NCBI GenBank assembly: GCA_902518475.1
Contig: CABYGI010000002.1
Location: 62,001-126,000, forward strand
Length of the DNA stretch: 64,000 bases
DNA from: an uncultured Prochlorococcus sp.
Lineage (GTDB): Bacteria; Cyanobacteriota; Cyanobacteriia; PCC-6307; Cyanobiaceae
Direction of reading: 5' to 3'
This document shows positions 51,178-62,142 of the stretch, piece after piece. The notes under the pieces are model-generated. The model did no database searches, was not told where the DNA came from, and saw nothing but the letters and a program-made list of their open reading frames with translations. Position 1 is the stretch's first letter. Every line of letters begins with the position of its first letter. Both the position numbers and the translations under genes were made by a program.

Positions 51178-53481
51178 ATGACCATCAGCCCACCAGAAAG
51201 TGGAGAAAAAAACAAAAAAGTTTTGGAGGATCCTGTTAAGGCCGATCCAAGACCTATTGATTTTGCCAAATTAGATAAGCCAGGTTTCTGGTCAAGTAAA
51301 TTATCTAAAGGTCCAAAAACTACAACTTGGATCTGGAATTTGCATGCTGATGCACATGATTTTGATGTGCATACAGGCGATGCTGAAGAAGCAACAAGAA
51401 AAATCTTTTCAGCTCATTTTGGACATCTCGCAGTCATTTTCATATGGATGAGTGCTGCATTTTTCCATGGAGCAAGATTTTCTAACTATTCAGGTTGGTT
51501 AGCAGACCCAACTCATGTCAAACCCGGTGCTCAGCAAGTATGGGCAATTGTTGGTCAAGAAATGCTCAATGCTGATCTTGGTGCTAACTACAACGGTATT
51601 CAAATCAGTTCAGGAATATTCCACATGTGGCGAGCATGGGGAATCACTAATGAGAGTGAACTGATGGCTTTGGCAATAGGTGCTGTAGTAATGGCTGCAC
51701 TTATGCTTCATGCAGGAATTTTTCATTATCACAAAGCGGCTCCAAAAATGGAGTGGTTTCAAGATATTGAGTCTATGCTTAACCACCATATTGCTGGTTT
51801 GGTTGGATTAGGCTCTTTAGCATGGGCTGGCCATTGTATTCATATAGGCGCTCCTACTGCAGCTCTCTTAGACGCAATTGATGCAGGCTCACCTCTAGTA
51901 ATTAATGGCAAAGAAATAGCGACTATTGCAGATATGCCAATGCCCCATCAACTCTGCGATCCACAAATTATCGGGCAGATATTTCCAGGATTAGCCAGCG
52001 GCACAGGTAATTTCTTTAGCTTAAATTGGCTAGCTTTCTCTGATTTTCTAACCTTCAAAGGTGGACTTAATCCTGTGACAGGAAGCTTATGGATGACTGA
52101 CGTTTCTCATCATCATTTAGCCTTTGGTGTAATAGCAATAATAGGTGGTCATATGTACAGAACCAATTACGGTATTGGTCATAGTATGAAAGAAATATTA
52201 GATTCACAGCAAGGAGATCCAATATTATTCCCTGCTCCTAAAGGTCACCAGGGTCTTTTTGAGTTCATGGCAGAGAGTAGACATGCTCAGCTAGCAGTAA
52301 ACCTAGCGATGCTTGGATCAATAAGTATACTTGTATCTCATCATATGTATGCGATGCCACCATATCCATATATAGCTACTGACTATATGACAGTTCTTGG
52401 ATTATTTACTCATCACATGTGGATAGGTGGATTATTCATAGTTGGAGCTGGAGCACATGCTGGAATTGCAATGGTTAGAGATTATGATCCCGCAAAACAT
52501 ATTGATAATGTATTAGACAGAATTCTCAAGGCAAGAGATGCTTTAATCAGTCACTTGAACTGGGTGTGTATGTGGTTAGGATTCCATAGTTTTGGACTAT
52601 ATATTCACAACGATACTATGAGAGCTTTAGGTAGACCTCAAGATATGTTTAGTGATTCTGCAATTCAACTTCAGCCAATTTTTGCTCAATGGGTACAAAG
52701 TATTCAAGCATCTGCTGTTGGAACTTCTTTATTAGCTGGAACTGCTGAAGCATTACCTCATAAAGCTATAAGTGAAGTTTTTAATGGAAGTTTAGTAGAG
52801 GTAGGCGGAAAGATTGCTATAGCTCCAATTCCATTAGGAACAGCTGATTTAATGATTCATCATATTCACGCTTTCCAAATCCACGTAACGGTTTTGATAC
52901 TTCTCAAAGGAGTACTTTACGCAAGAAGTTCAAGATTGATCCCCGATAAAGCTTCTCTAGGATTTAGATTCCCTTGCGATGGTCCAGGAAGAGGAGGCAC
53001 ATGTCAAGTTTCTTCATGGGACCACGTTTTCTTGGCTCTCTTCTGGATGTATAACTGTTTATCAATAGTTATTTTCCACTTCTCTTGGAAAATGCAGAGT
53101 GATGTTTGGGGACTTACTGGTGGTAATTTCGCACAAAGCTCTATCACTATTAATGGATGGTTAAGGGATTTCCTTTGGGCACAAGCTTCTCAAGTGTTAA
53201 CAAGTTATGGTCAATCCATAAGCATGTACGGTTTGATGTTCTTAGGAGCTCACTTCATATGGGCTTTCAGTTTAATGTTCCTTTTCAGTGGACGAGGATA
53301 TTGGCAAGAATTGTTCGAATCAATTGTTTGGGCACATAACAAGCTTAAAGTTGCTCCAACCATACAACCAAGAGCTTTATCTATCACTCAGGGTAGAGCA
53401 GTTGGTGTAACACACTTCCTTGTCGGTGGTATTGCTACCACATGGGCTTTCTTCCATGCTCGCCTTTTTGGGTTGGGCTAA
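51178..53481 (+). CDS. psaA: Photosystem I P700 apoprotein A1
   Basis: [29 protein letters not shown]; 767 aa. Confidence 0.99.
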   Translation: MTISPPESGEKNKKVLEDPVKADPRPIDFAKLDKPGFWSSKLSKGPKTTTWIWNLHADAHDFDVHTGDAEEATRKIFSAHFGHLAVIFIWMSAAFFHGARFSNYSGWLADPTHVKPGAQQVWAIVGQEMLNADLGANYNGIQISSGIFHMWRAWGITNESELMALAIGAVVMAALMLHAGIFHYHKAAPKMEWFQDIESMLNHHIAGLVGLGSLAWAGHCIHIGAPTAALLDAIDAGSPLVINGKEIATIADMPMPHQLCDPQIIGQIFPGLASGTGNFFSLNWLAFSDFLTFKGGLNPVTGSLWMTDVSHHHLAFGVIAIIGGHMYRTNYGIGHSMKEILDSQQGDPILFPAPKGHQGLFEFMAESRHAQLAVNLAMLGSISILVSHHMYAMPPYPYIATDYMTVLGLFTHHMWIGGLFIVGAGAHAGIAMVRDYDPAKHIDNVLDRILKARDALISHLNWVCMWLGFHSFGLYIHNDTMRALGRPQDMFSDSAIQLQPIFAQWVQSIQASAVGTSLLAGTAEALPHKAISEVFNGSLVEVGGKIAIAPIPLGTADLMIHHIHAFQIHVTVLILLKGVLYARSSRLIPDKASLGFRFPCDGPGRGGTCQVSSWDHVFLALFWMYNCLSIVIFHFSWKMQSDVWGLTGGNFAQSSITINGWLRDFLWAQASQVLTSYGQSISMYGLMFLGAHFIWAFSLMFLFSGRGYWQELFESIVWAHNKLKVAPTIQPRALSITQGRAVGVTHFLVGGIATTWAFFHARLFGLG

Positions 53482-53508
53482 TTACCTGAACTTCACCTTT
53501 TTAATTCA

Positions 53509-55737
53509 ATGGCAACAAAATTTCCATCATTTAACCAGGGTCTAGCTCAGGACCCTACTACCCGACGAATATGGTACGGAATAGCTACCGCTCATGACTT
53601 TGAAAGTCATGATGGCATGACCGAAGAAAAGCTTTATCAGAAGCTTTTCTCTACTCATTTTGGACATCTAGCAATAATCGCTCTCTGGGTAGCTGGTAAC
53701 TTATTTCATATTGCTTGGCAGGGTAACTTTGAGCAATTTGTACTTGATCCAACTCATGTCCGTCCTATTGCTCATGCTATTTGGGACCCTCACTTTGGAT
53801 CTGGTATCACGGAAGCAATGACACAAGCTGGAGCTAGCGGTCCAGTAAACATAGCTTACTCAGGTCTCTACCATTGGTGGTACACAATTGGAATGAGAAC
53901 TAATGAGCAACTCTTCCAAGCTTCAATATTCATGAGTATTTTGGCTTGTTGGACTCTATTTGCAGGTTGGTTACACTTGCAGCCAAAATTTAGACCTTCT
54001 CTAGCTTGGTTTAAAAATGCAGAGTCAAGATTAAATCATCATTTAGCTGTCTTATTTGGTTTTAGTAGTATCGCTTGGACAGGTCACTTGGTTCATGTTG
54101 CTATACCTGAATCAAGAGGACAGCATGTAGGCTGGGATAACTGGTTAACAGTTCTTCCACACCCTGCAGGACTAGCCCCTTTCTTTACTTTAAATTGGGG
54201 AGCATATGCCCAAAATCCTGATTCTCTAGATCAAGTATTTGGAACAGCTGAAGGAGCTGGTACAGCAATCTTTACTTTCTTAGGTGGCCTTCATCCTCAA
54301 AGTGAAGCATTATGGCTTACTGATATTGCGCATCATCATATCGCGATTGGAACAGTTTTTGTAATTGCTGGTCATATGTATAGAAATACCTTTGGAATTG
54401 GTCATAGCCTCAAAGAAATTACAGAAGCTCATAATACAAGACATCCAAATGATCCTCATAAAGGTAGTTTTGGAATTAACCACGATGGAATATATGAAAC
54501 TGTAAATAATTCATTACATTTTCAGCTTGGACTGGCATTAGCATCACTTGGTGTAGCAACCTCTCTAGTAGCACAACATATGGGTGCACTTCCCTCTTAT
54601 GCTTTTATTGCCAGGGACTACACTACACAATCTGCTTTATATAGTCATCATCAGTACATAGCAATGTTCTTGATGGTTGGTGCATTTGCACATGGAGCCA
54701 TTTTCTTCGTAAGAGATTATGATCCGGAATTAAACAAAGATAATGTATTAGCAAGAGTTCTTGGAACAAAGGAAGCTTTGATAAGTCACCTTAGCTGGGT
54801 AACAATGTTGCTAGGATTCCATACCCTTGGAATTTATGTTCACAATGATGTTGTTGTAGCTTTTGGTAATCCTGAAAAGCAAATTCTAATTGAGCCAGTA
54901 TTTGCTCAATTCGTACAAGCTGCTCAAGGTAAGATGATGTATGGCTTTAATGCTTTATTATCAGATCCTACAAGTTCTGCTAGTCTCGCAGCTAATTCAT
55001 TGCCAGGTAATCACTACTGGATGGATCTTATCAATAGACAAGATGCATTAAGTGCTTTCTTACCTATTGGTCCTGCAGATTTCTTAGTTCACCATGCTAT
55101 TGCTTTAGGTCTTCATACAACCGCATTAATCCTTATCAAAGGTGCTCTTGATGCTAGAGGAACAAAATTAATTCCTGATAAGAAAGATTTAGGTTATGCA
55201 TTCCCTTGCGATGGACCTGGACGTGGAGGTACATGTGATAGTTCATCTTGGGATGCTATGTATTTAGCTATGTTCTGGGCATTAAATTTACTAGCATGGG
55301 TAACTTTCTACTGGCATTGGAAACACCTAGCAATTTGGCAGGGCAATGTAGCACAATTTAATGAATCAGGAACTTATCTAATGGGTTGGTTCAGAGATTA
55401 TCTCTGGTTAAACTCTGCTCAACTCATTAATGGATATAATCCATTTGGAGTAAATTCTCTATCTCCTTGGGCTTGGATGTTCCTATTCGGCCACTTAGTT
55501 TGGGCTACTGGTTTCATGTTCCTAATATCATGGCGTGGCTACTGGCAAGAATTAATTGAGACATTAGTGTGGGCTCATCAGCGTACTCCAATAGCTAACC
55601 TTGTTGGCTGGAGAGATAAGCCAGTTGCACTTTCAATTGTTCAGGCTAGATTAGTTGGACTAGCGCATTTCACGATTGGAAACATACTTACATTCGGTGC
55701 ATTTGTTATAGCATCAACCTCAGGTAAGTTTGGATAA
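53509..55737 (+). CDS. psaB: Photosystem I P700 apoprotein A2
   Basis: [29 protein letters not shown]; 742 aa. Confidence 0.99.
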
Positions 55738-55755
55738 ATTTTTCTAACATAATTT

Positions 55756-55790
55756 AAATCATCACTTTTGTGGTGATTTTTTTTTTGTTT
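55756..55790 (+). terminator. Rho-independent-type terminator after psaB
   Basis: AAATCATCAC-TTTT-GTGGTGATTTTTTTTTTG. Confidence 0.85.
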
Positions 55791-55842
55791 AATTTTAGTG
55801 TTCTAATTTAAGTTAAAATTATATAATTATTATTAAATATCA

Positions 55843-56805
55843 ATGTCAGATTTAAAACAATTAATTTCTATAATTGTTCCTGTTTTCAATGAAAGTGAGA
55901 GTATTGGTCTTTTATTGGATGAAGTTATAAATGTAATGTCATTTCATAAATTTAATTTTGAATTGATTGTTGTAAATGATGGTTCTAAAGACAATACTCA
56001 TCAAGTATTAAAACAACTAACTCTCAAAATTAAAGAATTGTCAGTTATTTCCCTTCGCAAAAACTATGGACAAGCTGCAGCAATGTCAGCTGGCTTTAAT
56101 AATTCTAAAGGTGATATTGTCATTACTTTGGATGGTGATTTACAGAATGATCCAAATGATATACCTAAATTAATTTCTGAAATTAATAGTGGCTATGATT
56201 TGATTTGTGGGTGGAGGTTTGATAGGAAAGATAAATTAATTAATAGAAAGATTCCATCAAAAATAGCCAATAAATTAATAGCTCAGGTAACGGGTTTGAA
56301 ATTGCATGACTATGGATGTTCATTAAAAGCTTTTAAGAAAGAAATAATAGATGATATTAAGCTTTATGGTGAACTTCACAGGTTTTTACCCGTTTTAGCA
56401 AATATTGAAGGTGCAAGAATCAAAGAAATTAAAGTAAATCATAGGAGTAGGCAATATGGATCCAGTAAATATGGAATTGATAGAACTTTTAGAGTTTTAA
56501 TGGATTTACTAACTGTTTGGTTTATGACTAAATTTTTAACAAGGCCGATGTATGGATTTGGTTTTGTTGGAATTATAAGTATTTTCATTAGCCTTGCGAT
56601 AAGTTCTTATTTGATAGTTTCAAAAATAATGGGTGAGGATATTGGAAATCGTCCGTTGCTGATGTTTGCATTAATATTAGGAATTGCTGGTGTTCAATTA
56701 TTTAGCTTTGGATTGTTGAGCGAACTTTTAATTAGGACATATCATGAAAGTCAAAGTCGTCCAATTTACAGAATTAGATCAATAAACAGTGCTAAGCAAA
56801 ATTGA
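55843..56805 (+). CDS. Family 2 glycosyltransferase with two C-terminal TM helices (GtrB/DPM-like)
   Basis: ISIIVPVFNESESIGLLL, VVNDGSKDNT, ITLDGDLQNDP. Confidence 0.88.
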   Translation: MSDLKQLISIIVPVFNESESIGLLLDEVINVMSFHKFNFELIVVNDGSKDNTHQVLKQLTLKIKELSVISLRKNYGQAAAMSAGFNNSKGDIVITLDGDLQNDPNDIPKLISEINSGYDLICGWRFDRKDKLINRKIPSKIANKLIAQVTGLKLHDYGCSLKAFKKEIIDDIKLYGELHRFLPVLANIEGARIKEIKVNHRSRQYGSSKYGIDRTFRVLMDLLTVWFMTKFLTRPMYGFGFVGIISIFISLAISSYLIVSKIMGEDIGNRPLLMFALILGIAGVQLFSFGLLSELLIRTYHESQSRPIYRIRSINSAKQN

Positions 56806-56809
56806 TTGT

Positions 56810-57202
56810 TTACTTGAACTGTCTTATTAATAAAGCTGAAATTTCAACGACTTCAGGAGAAATATCTCTTAAGCCTTTTCGTAAAATTGGTAATGTTGAT
56901 TTATCAGCCAATTCTTCCGCAATTTTTAAGGCCTTTAATTTATTTTCTGTATTGCCTTGAAAAAGACTAAACATTTTATTTCTTTGAGAATTTTTGTAAA
57001 ATACTGAGTACTTTTTTTCTTTGTGATTGTATAAATAACTATTTTTTTTTGATAGAAATTTATTCTTGCTTTTTTTATTTTTTTTTAATTTAATAGAATT
57101 TAAATTGCTTTTATTTATTAACTTTTTAAAGCTTCTTTTTTGAAAAACTAGAAGTAATATTCCTATAAAAATAATAAGTAAAATTGCGAAAAAATTTAAC
57201 AT
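56810..57202 (-). CDS. Hypothetical membrane-anchored protein with C-terminal HEAT-like segment
   Basis: N-terminal TM, lysine-rich linker, KALKIAEELADKSTLPILRKGLRDISPEVVEISALLIRQ. Confidence 0.55.
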   Translation of the reverse strand: MLNFFAILLIIFIGILLLVFQKRSFKKLINKSNLNSIKLKKNKKSKNKFLSKKNSYLYNHKEKKYSVFYKNSQRNKMFSLFQGNTENKLKALKIAEELADKSTLPILRKGLRDISPEVVEISALLIRQFK

Positions 57203-57294
57203 GTAAAAAGTTAATAATTTTTATATCATCCAGTAATAAAATTAACACTATTTCGCAGATAAATACTAGAGTGTCTAAAGATGTTTAAAGAACT

Positions 57295-57408
57295 ATGCCA
57301 TCTGATTTACCAAGTCTTTTACCTTCAATTTTTGTTCCATTAATTGGTATAGCAATGCCTGCTGTTTTTATCGTATTGATTGGAAGATTAATCACAGCTA
57401 CTGAATAA
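57295..57408 (+). CDS. psaI: Photosystem I subunit VIII (absent from ORF track)
   Basis: Read directly: MPSDLPSLLPSIFVPLIGIAMPAVFIVLIGRLITATE*, immediately upstream of psaL. Confidence 0.88.
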   Translation: MPSDLPSLLPSIFVPLIGIAMPAVFIVLIGRLITATE

Positions 57409-57435
57409 ATTATCAAACACCAAACTATTAAAAAA

Positions 57436-58035
57436 ATGAGCGACTTTCAAAAATCATTCTCCGAATCAACAAGTTCTATTAAGTTTGATGAGAAATACAT
57501 AGATACTTCTGTACAACCAAATGATATTGGCGTAGCAGAACAATGGGCAGTAAGAACAGTTGCTGATCCTTGTGTTGGTAATTTAGCTACTCCAGTTAAT
57601 AGTGGTTATTTTACAAAAGCCTTTATTAATAATTTACCTTTTTATAGAGAAGGTATTTCCCCTAATTTTAGAGGTTTAGAAACTGGAGCAGCTTTTGGAT
57701 ATCTTCTATACGGACCTTTTACTATGACTGGCCCATTAAGAAATTCTGAATTTGCTCTAACAGCTGGACTTCTCGCTACTATTGGAGCTGTTCACATTTT
57801 GACAGCACTTTTTGTTCTATACAATGCACCTGGTAAAGCACCTAATGTTCAACCTCCAGATGCGACTGTTAATAATCCGCCAAAGGACTTATTTACAAGA
57901 GCTGGTTGGGCTGATTTTACAAGTGGATTTTGGTTAGGAGGCTGTGGAGGAGCTGTTTTTGCTTGGTTACTTGTTGGGACATTGCACTTAGATACCATAA
58001 TGCCAATCATTAAAAATATTTGGACTGCTGGTTAA
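57436..58035 (+). CDS. psaL: Photosystem I subunit XI
   Basis: [52 protein letters not shown]. Confidence 0.97.
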   Translation: MSDFQKSFSESTSSIKFDEKYIDTSVQPNDIGVAEQWAVRTVADPCVGNLATPVNSGYFTKAFINNLPFYREGISPNFRGLETGAAFGYLLYGPFTMTGPLRNSEFALTAGLLATIGAVHILTALFVLYNAPGKAPNVQPPDATVNNPPKDLFTRAGWADFTSGFWLGGCGGAVFAWLLVGTLHLDTIMPIIKNIWTAG

Positions 58036-58099
58036 TTCCTAAATAAAAGAATAAGTAATATTTAAATTTAATTTAAAATTTAAAGGTGAGCTCTATTAC

Positions 58100-58858
58100 T
58101 TAACGTATAGTACGGTCCCATCTATAATTTCTAACTACTCTTCCTGCCGAAATTAGTTTAGATTTATAATGCAATGAGATTTTATCATTAGACTTTTTTA
58201 GGGTATCTAATCCTATTCCATTTCTGCCAAAATCCATGCCAGAACTATGGTAATAGAATCCGTCTCCTTTGTAGATTCCAATATGATCACATTTTTCTTT
58301 ATTTCCAAAAAATAAAAGATCGCCAGGTCTTAGAGCCGCATACGATTCTTTGTAATAAAAAAGGTGCTTAGAAAAACTTTTTATTTGAAAAGAGTCTCGA
58401 GGTATATAAATTTGATGCTTTAAAAAAGCAGTCTGAATTAATCCAGAACAATCAAAATTGGGTCCTAATGTACCTCCCCAAAGATATTCATTATTTAACT
58501 CAGATTGATCCTTGATCCATTTTAAAATTGAGTTAACTTTATTTTTTATAAAGAAGTGTTCATTTTCTAAACTATTATTTTTTTTGAATTCGTATTTCTC
58601 AATAATTAATCCATCTAAATTTATCCAACAGACGTAACCATCTTCATATAGTTGAACTAGTATTCTTGAAAATTTATGGTTTTTTTGATAATTATTTGGA
58701 TAAATAAGCCTAAAAATTCTATTTTTAAATATTTCAGTAACTAATTTATTTTCTGTTTCATTTTGATATCCCGAAATATTAACTTTTAATTTCCACCAAA
58801 TAGTTTTTGAAAAATTAGTTTGTTTAAATAGTGAGATAGGATTTTTATAAATTTTCAT
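58100..58858 (-). CDS. NlpC/P60 family C40 peptidase
   Basis: YLWGGTLGPNFDCSGLIQTAF, LRPGDLLFFGN, CDHIGIYKGDGFYYHSSG. Confidence 0.9.
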   Translation of the reverse strand: MKIYKNPISLFKQTNFSKTIWWKLKVNISGYQNETENKLVTEIFKNRIFRLIYPNNYQKNHKFSRILVQLYEDGYVCWINLDGLIIEKYEFKKNNSLENEHFFIKNKVNSILKWIKDQSELNNEYLWGGTLGPNFDCSGLIQTAFLKHQIYIPRDSFQIKSFSKHLFYYKESYAALRPGDLLFFGNKEKCDHIGIYKGDGFYYHSSGMDFGRNGIGLDTLKKSNDKISLHYKSKLISAGRVVRNYRWDRTIR

Positions 58859-58861
58859 ACA

Positions 58862-59770
58862 ATGTCCTTTTACTATTTAAGTCAGGAGATGGGTCTAGCC
58901 TTAAATGATATTTTAAGGAGAGTATTCTCTCATAATAAAGATTTTTCAAGAGAGGATATTTCGATAACTTGGATTAATTATAAAAGTGAAAATAAAAGTG
59001 TATTTAAAGGTTTTGGAACTGGCATTAATAATAAAAAAATGTTTTACCCTGCCAGCATAGTCAAGTTAGTTTATGGCCTTGCTGCATTTTATTGGATTAA
59101 AAAAGGAAGTTTATTATTATCAGATGAAATTATTGATGCAGTAGGGAAAATGTTGTCTTTCTCCAGTAATAATGCAACAAGCTTTTTAATTGATTTACTT
59201 ACTGGAACAACAAGTGGACCTCGTATTGAGGGCGAATCATGGGAAAATTGGAAATACCAAAGAAATATAATAAATGATTGGCTACATGATTTAAATTGGG
59301 AAGAATTGGTTGGTATAAATTGCTGTCAGAAGACTTGGGATGATGGACCATTTGGTCGTGAGAAAGAATTTTATGGATATGATAATGAAAATAGAAACGC
59401 TATGAACTCTGATTCTGCTGCACGGGTTTTGGAGGAAATTATGATTCATATTGATTATCAAGAAAATAATTTAAATTTGCGAAGTTTTTTAAAAAGAAAT
59501 TTAAATAAAGTTGTTCTTAAAAAGGATTCTCTTAATCAAATAGATGGTTTTCTGGGTGAAGGATTACCAGAAAGTATTAATCTTTGGAGTAAAGCAGGCT
59601 TAATGTCTGAAGTTAGACATGATTCAGCTTGGTGGATTAATAATCAATCTCTACAAACTTTATTAGTAGTTTTTTGTAATGGAGAACAATATTCCAAAGA
59701 TTCTTCCCTTTTACCATTGATAGCAAAAGAAGTATACGATTTTAATAAGAGATATACTATTGAGGACTAA
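58862..59770 (+). CDS. Serine hydrolase, class-A beta-lactamase-like fold
   Basis: SxxK motif PASIVK, SSNNATSFLIDLLTG, KAGLMSEVRHDSAWW. Confidence 0.82.
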   Translation: MSFYYLSQEMGLALNDILRRVFSHNKDFSREDISITWINYKSENKSVFKGFGTGINNKKMFYPASIVKLVYGLAAFYWIKKGSLLLSDEIIDAVGKMLSFSSNNATSFLIDLLTGTTSGPRIEGESWENWKYQRNIINDWLHDLNWEELVGINCCQKTWDDGPFGREKEFYGYDNENRNAMNSDSAARVLEEIMIHIDYQENNLNLRSFLKRNLNKVVLKKDSLNQIDGFLGEGLPESINLWSKAGLMSEVRHDSAWWINNQSLQTLLVVFCNGEQYSKDSSLLPLIAKEVYDFNKRYTIED

Positions 59771-59979
59771 AGTGAATCTTCTAAGAAATTAGAATCTAAT
59801 TTGTCGGTATAGGCTTCATAAGGTAACATCATTACTTCTTCAAAATCTAAATCATTCATAATCCATTCTCTATATTCTGCTAACAAACTTTTTCTATCTT
59901 CATTATCTAATTCATAAATACGCAATGCCGTATCTTTAAAATTTTCTTTTATTAAATTTTCAATTTCTTTCTTCATCAT
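59767..59979 (-). CDS. Small acidic conserved hypothetical protein
   Basis: 70-aa ORF starting 1 nt after the recombinase-like stop codon. Confidence 0.55.
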   Translation of the reverse strand: MMKKEIENLIKENFKDTALRIYELDNEDRKSLLAEYREWIMNDLDFEEVMMLPYEAYTDKLDSNFLEDSL

Positions 59980-59980
59980 T

Positions 59981-60655
59981 TTATGTTAGTTCTCCCTCCA
60001 AAATCACTCTCCTAATTGTTGATAAAGCAATTCCAGTTTGTGATCTGATTGATCGATATGAATATCCTTCATTACGTAATCTGATTACTAAAGATTCTTT
60101 TAAAGGACTTATTTTGGGCCTGCCTCCCAAATTATTTCCAGATAATTTTCTGCGTAATAGTTGTTCTTTTTTCCTTTCACCTAAACTTTTGTCTTCTAAA
60201 TTATCTAATTCATATAAAATCTTAAAAATTGAAGAGTTTGCATTAGAAGATTTATTAGCGGCAAAAAAACCAGTCAAAGTTCGCAATTGAATATCCTTAT
60301 TAATAAGTTTATTTATTGTTATCAAACATTCTTTTTTATTTTTAAATGCTCGATCAAGCTGAGTTATTATTAATTTATCGCCTTTTGATAAGGAATTTAT
60401 AGCTTTATTGAGTTGGGGTTTGATTTCTTCATCTAAACTTATAAATTCAGAGAATACTAAACTGCAACCCTCATCCTTCAAAATTTTTATTTGCTCTTCT
60501 AAATATTCATATTCATTATGAGTAGCTCTAGCATAACCTATTGCTTTAGAGTTTTTATTTTTTTCCGATAATAAAATACGTTTTCTTTTAAATTTAAAAG
60601 TCAATGTTTTATTACATATATTTTTTACTGTATCAATAAATAAATAAAAAAACAC
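59981..60655 (-). CDS. Serine-recombinase (resolvase/invertase)-like protein with C-terminal HTH; canonical catalytic residues altered
   Basis: IGYARATHNEYEYLEEQIKILKDEGC, QLDRAFKNKKE, GGRPKISPLKESLVIRLRNEGYSYRSIRSQTGIALSTIRRVI. Confidence 0.82.
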   Translation of the reverse strand: MFFYLFIDTVKNICNKTLTFKFKRKRILLSEKNKNSKAIGYARATHNEYEYLEEQIKILKDEGCSLVFSEFISLDEEIKPQLNKAINSLSKGDKLIITQLDRAFKNKKECLITINKLINKDIQLRTLTGFFAANKSSNANSSIFKILYELDNLEDKSLGERKKEQLLRRKLSGNNLGGRPKISPLKESLVIRLRNEGYSYRSIRSQTGIALSTIRRVILEGELT

Positions 60656-60948
60656 TTTTTAGTACAAAATATTTCATATATTATTAAATTTTTGGATTTA
60701 TTATTAAAGTTAGTACGTTCTGATATCTGTATTAAAAATAACGTTATGAAATATGATTTAATTTTAGTTAATGAAACAAAAACTTCGTGTTAACAAGTAA
60801 ATTTAATTGAGATTTTCTAAACTGCAGAAAGATTAGTTCAATTCATTTATTTATTTACCTCTGTTGAATGAGCTACATGATTGAAATTATTAATAGTTAA
60901 TTCAAAATGTTTTTAGTAAAATGAAAGTACAGGCTAGAAAAAATTAAT

Positions 60949-61842
60949 TTGACTAATAATTCCAATAGTTTAATTTCAAAACCTGATTGGTTAAGAGTAA
61001 AAGCTCCGCAAATTGAAAGAATTGGGAATACTACAAATTTGTTAAGTGATTTAAATCTCAATACTGTATGTCAAGAGGCGAGTTGTCCAAATATTGGTGA
61101 ATGTTTTGCAAGTGGAACTGCCACTTTCCTTATTATGGGTCCTGGCTGTACTAGGGCATGTCCATATTGCGATATTGATTTTGATAGATCTAAAAGAGAA
61201 TTAGATCCAACAGAACCATATCGTTTAGCCGAAGCTGTTTATAGAATGCAGCTTAAACATGTTGTAATCACATCAGTTAATAGAGACGATCTTGAGGATG
61301 GTGGCGCATCTCAATTTTTTGAATGTGTTTATCAAGTAAGAAACAAATCTCCTGAAACTACTATTGAGCTTTTAATACCTGATCTTTGTGGCAACTGGAA
61401 AGCGCTTGAAAAAGTTCTTGATTCAAATCCAAACGTTTTAAACCATAATATTGAGACTGTGTCTTCGCTATATAAAAAAGTAAGACCTCAGGGTAAATAT
61501 GAGAGAACTCTTGAGTTGCTAAAAAGGACCAGAGAATATTCTCCAAAAGTTTATATAAAGTCAGGCTTTATGCTTGGTTTAGGGGAAAAAGATGAGGAGG
61601 TCTTAAGTCTTCTTAAGGATCTAAAAAGTAATTTTGTTGACATTGTTACTATTGGCCAATACTTATCTCCTGGCCCTAATCATTTACCTGTTCAAAGATT
61701 TGTGAGCCCCTCAAAATTTGATTATTATAAAGTTTTCGGGGAAAAAGATTTGGACTTTATGCAAGTAGTTAGTTCTCCTTTAACTCGTAGCAGTTACCAT
61801 GCTGAAGAAATTCAAAAACTTATGAAAAAGTTTCCAAAATAA
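60949..61842 (+). CDS. lipA: Lipoyl synthase
   Basis: [32 protein letters not shown]. Confidence 0.96.
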   Translation: MTNNSNSLISKPDWLRVKAPQIERIGNTTNLLSDLNLNTVCQEASCPNIGECFASGTATFLIMGPGCTRACPYCDIDFDRSKRELDPTEPYRLAEAVYRMQLKHVVITSVNRDDLEDGGASQFFECVYQVRNKSPETTIELLIPDLCGNWKALEKVLDSNPNVLNHNIETVSSLYKKVRPQGKYERTLELLKRTREYSPKVYIKSGFMLGLGEKDEEVLSLLKDLKSNFVDIVTIGQYLSPGPNHLPVQRFVSPSKFDYYKVFGEKDLDFMQVVSSPLTRSSYHAEEIQKLMKKFPK

Positions 61843-61848
61843 TTCTTT

Positions 61849-62142
61849 TCATTTATTCGAATCTACCCACTCATTTAATTTCCATTCAACTAAATCATTT
61901 TTAATCATTGGATCATTCTTAATGATATTAAGTGCATTTTTATAATTATTCATTTCAAGAATGAGTAATCCGCCGTCACCTGGCCTCTTTAACTCATCTA
62001 CCAAAAAACCACTTTTAATATTAATTCCCTCTTTTTTTAATTTTTTTATCCAATCAATATGTTTGCTAATTATTTTTCGTTTTAAATCATTATTAATTAA
62101 GTATTCTTTTTTTATAGTTTCAGTTTTTACAAAGAAGGGCAT
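61849..62142 (-). CDS. YciI-like (DGPF-type) protein
   Basis: MPFFVKTETIKKEYLI...HIDWIKKLKKEGINIKSGFLVDE. Confidence 0.65.
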   Translation of the reverse strand: MPFFVKTETIKKEYLINNDLKRKIISKHIDWIKKLKKEGINIKSGFLVDELKRPGDGGLLILEMNNYKNALNIIKNDPMIKNDLVEWKLNEWVDSNK

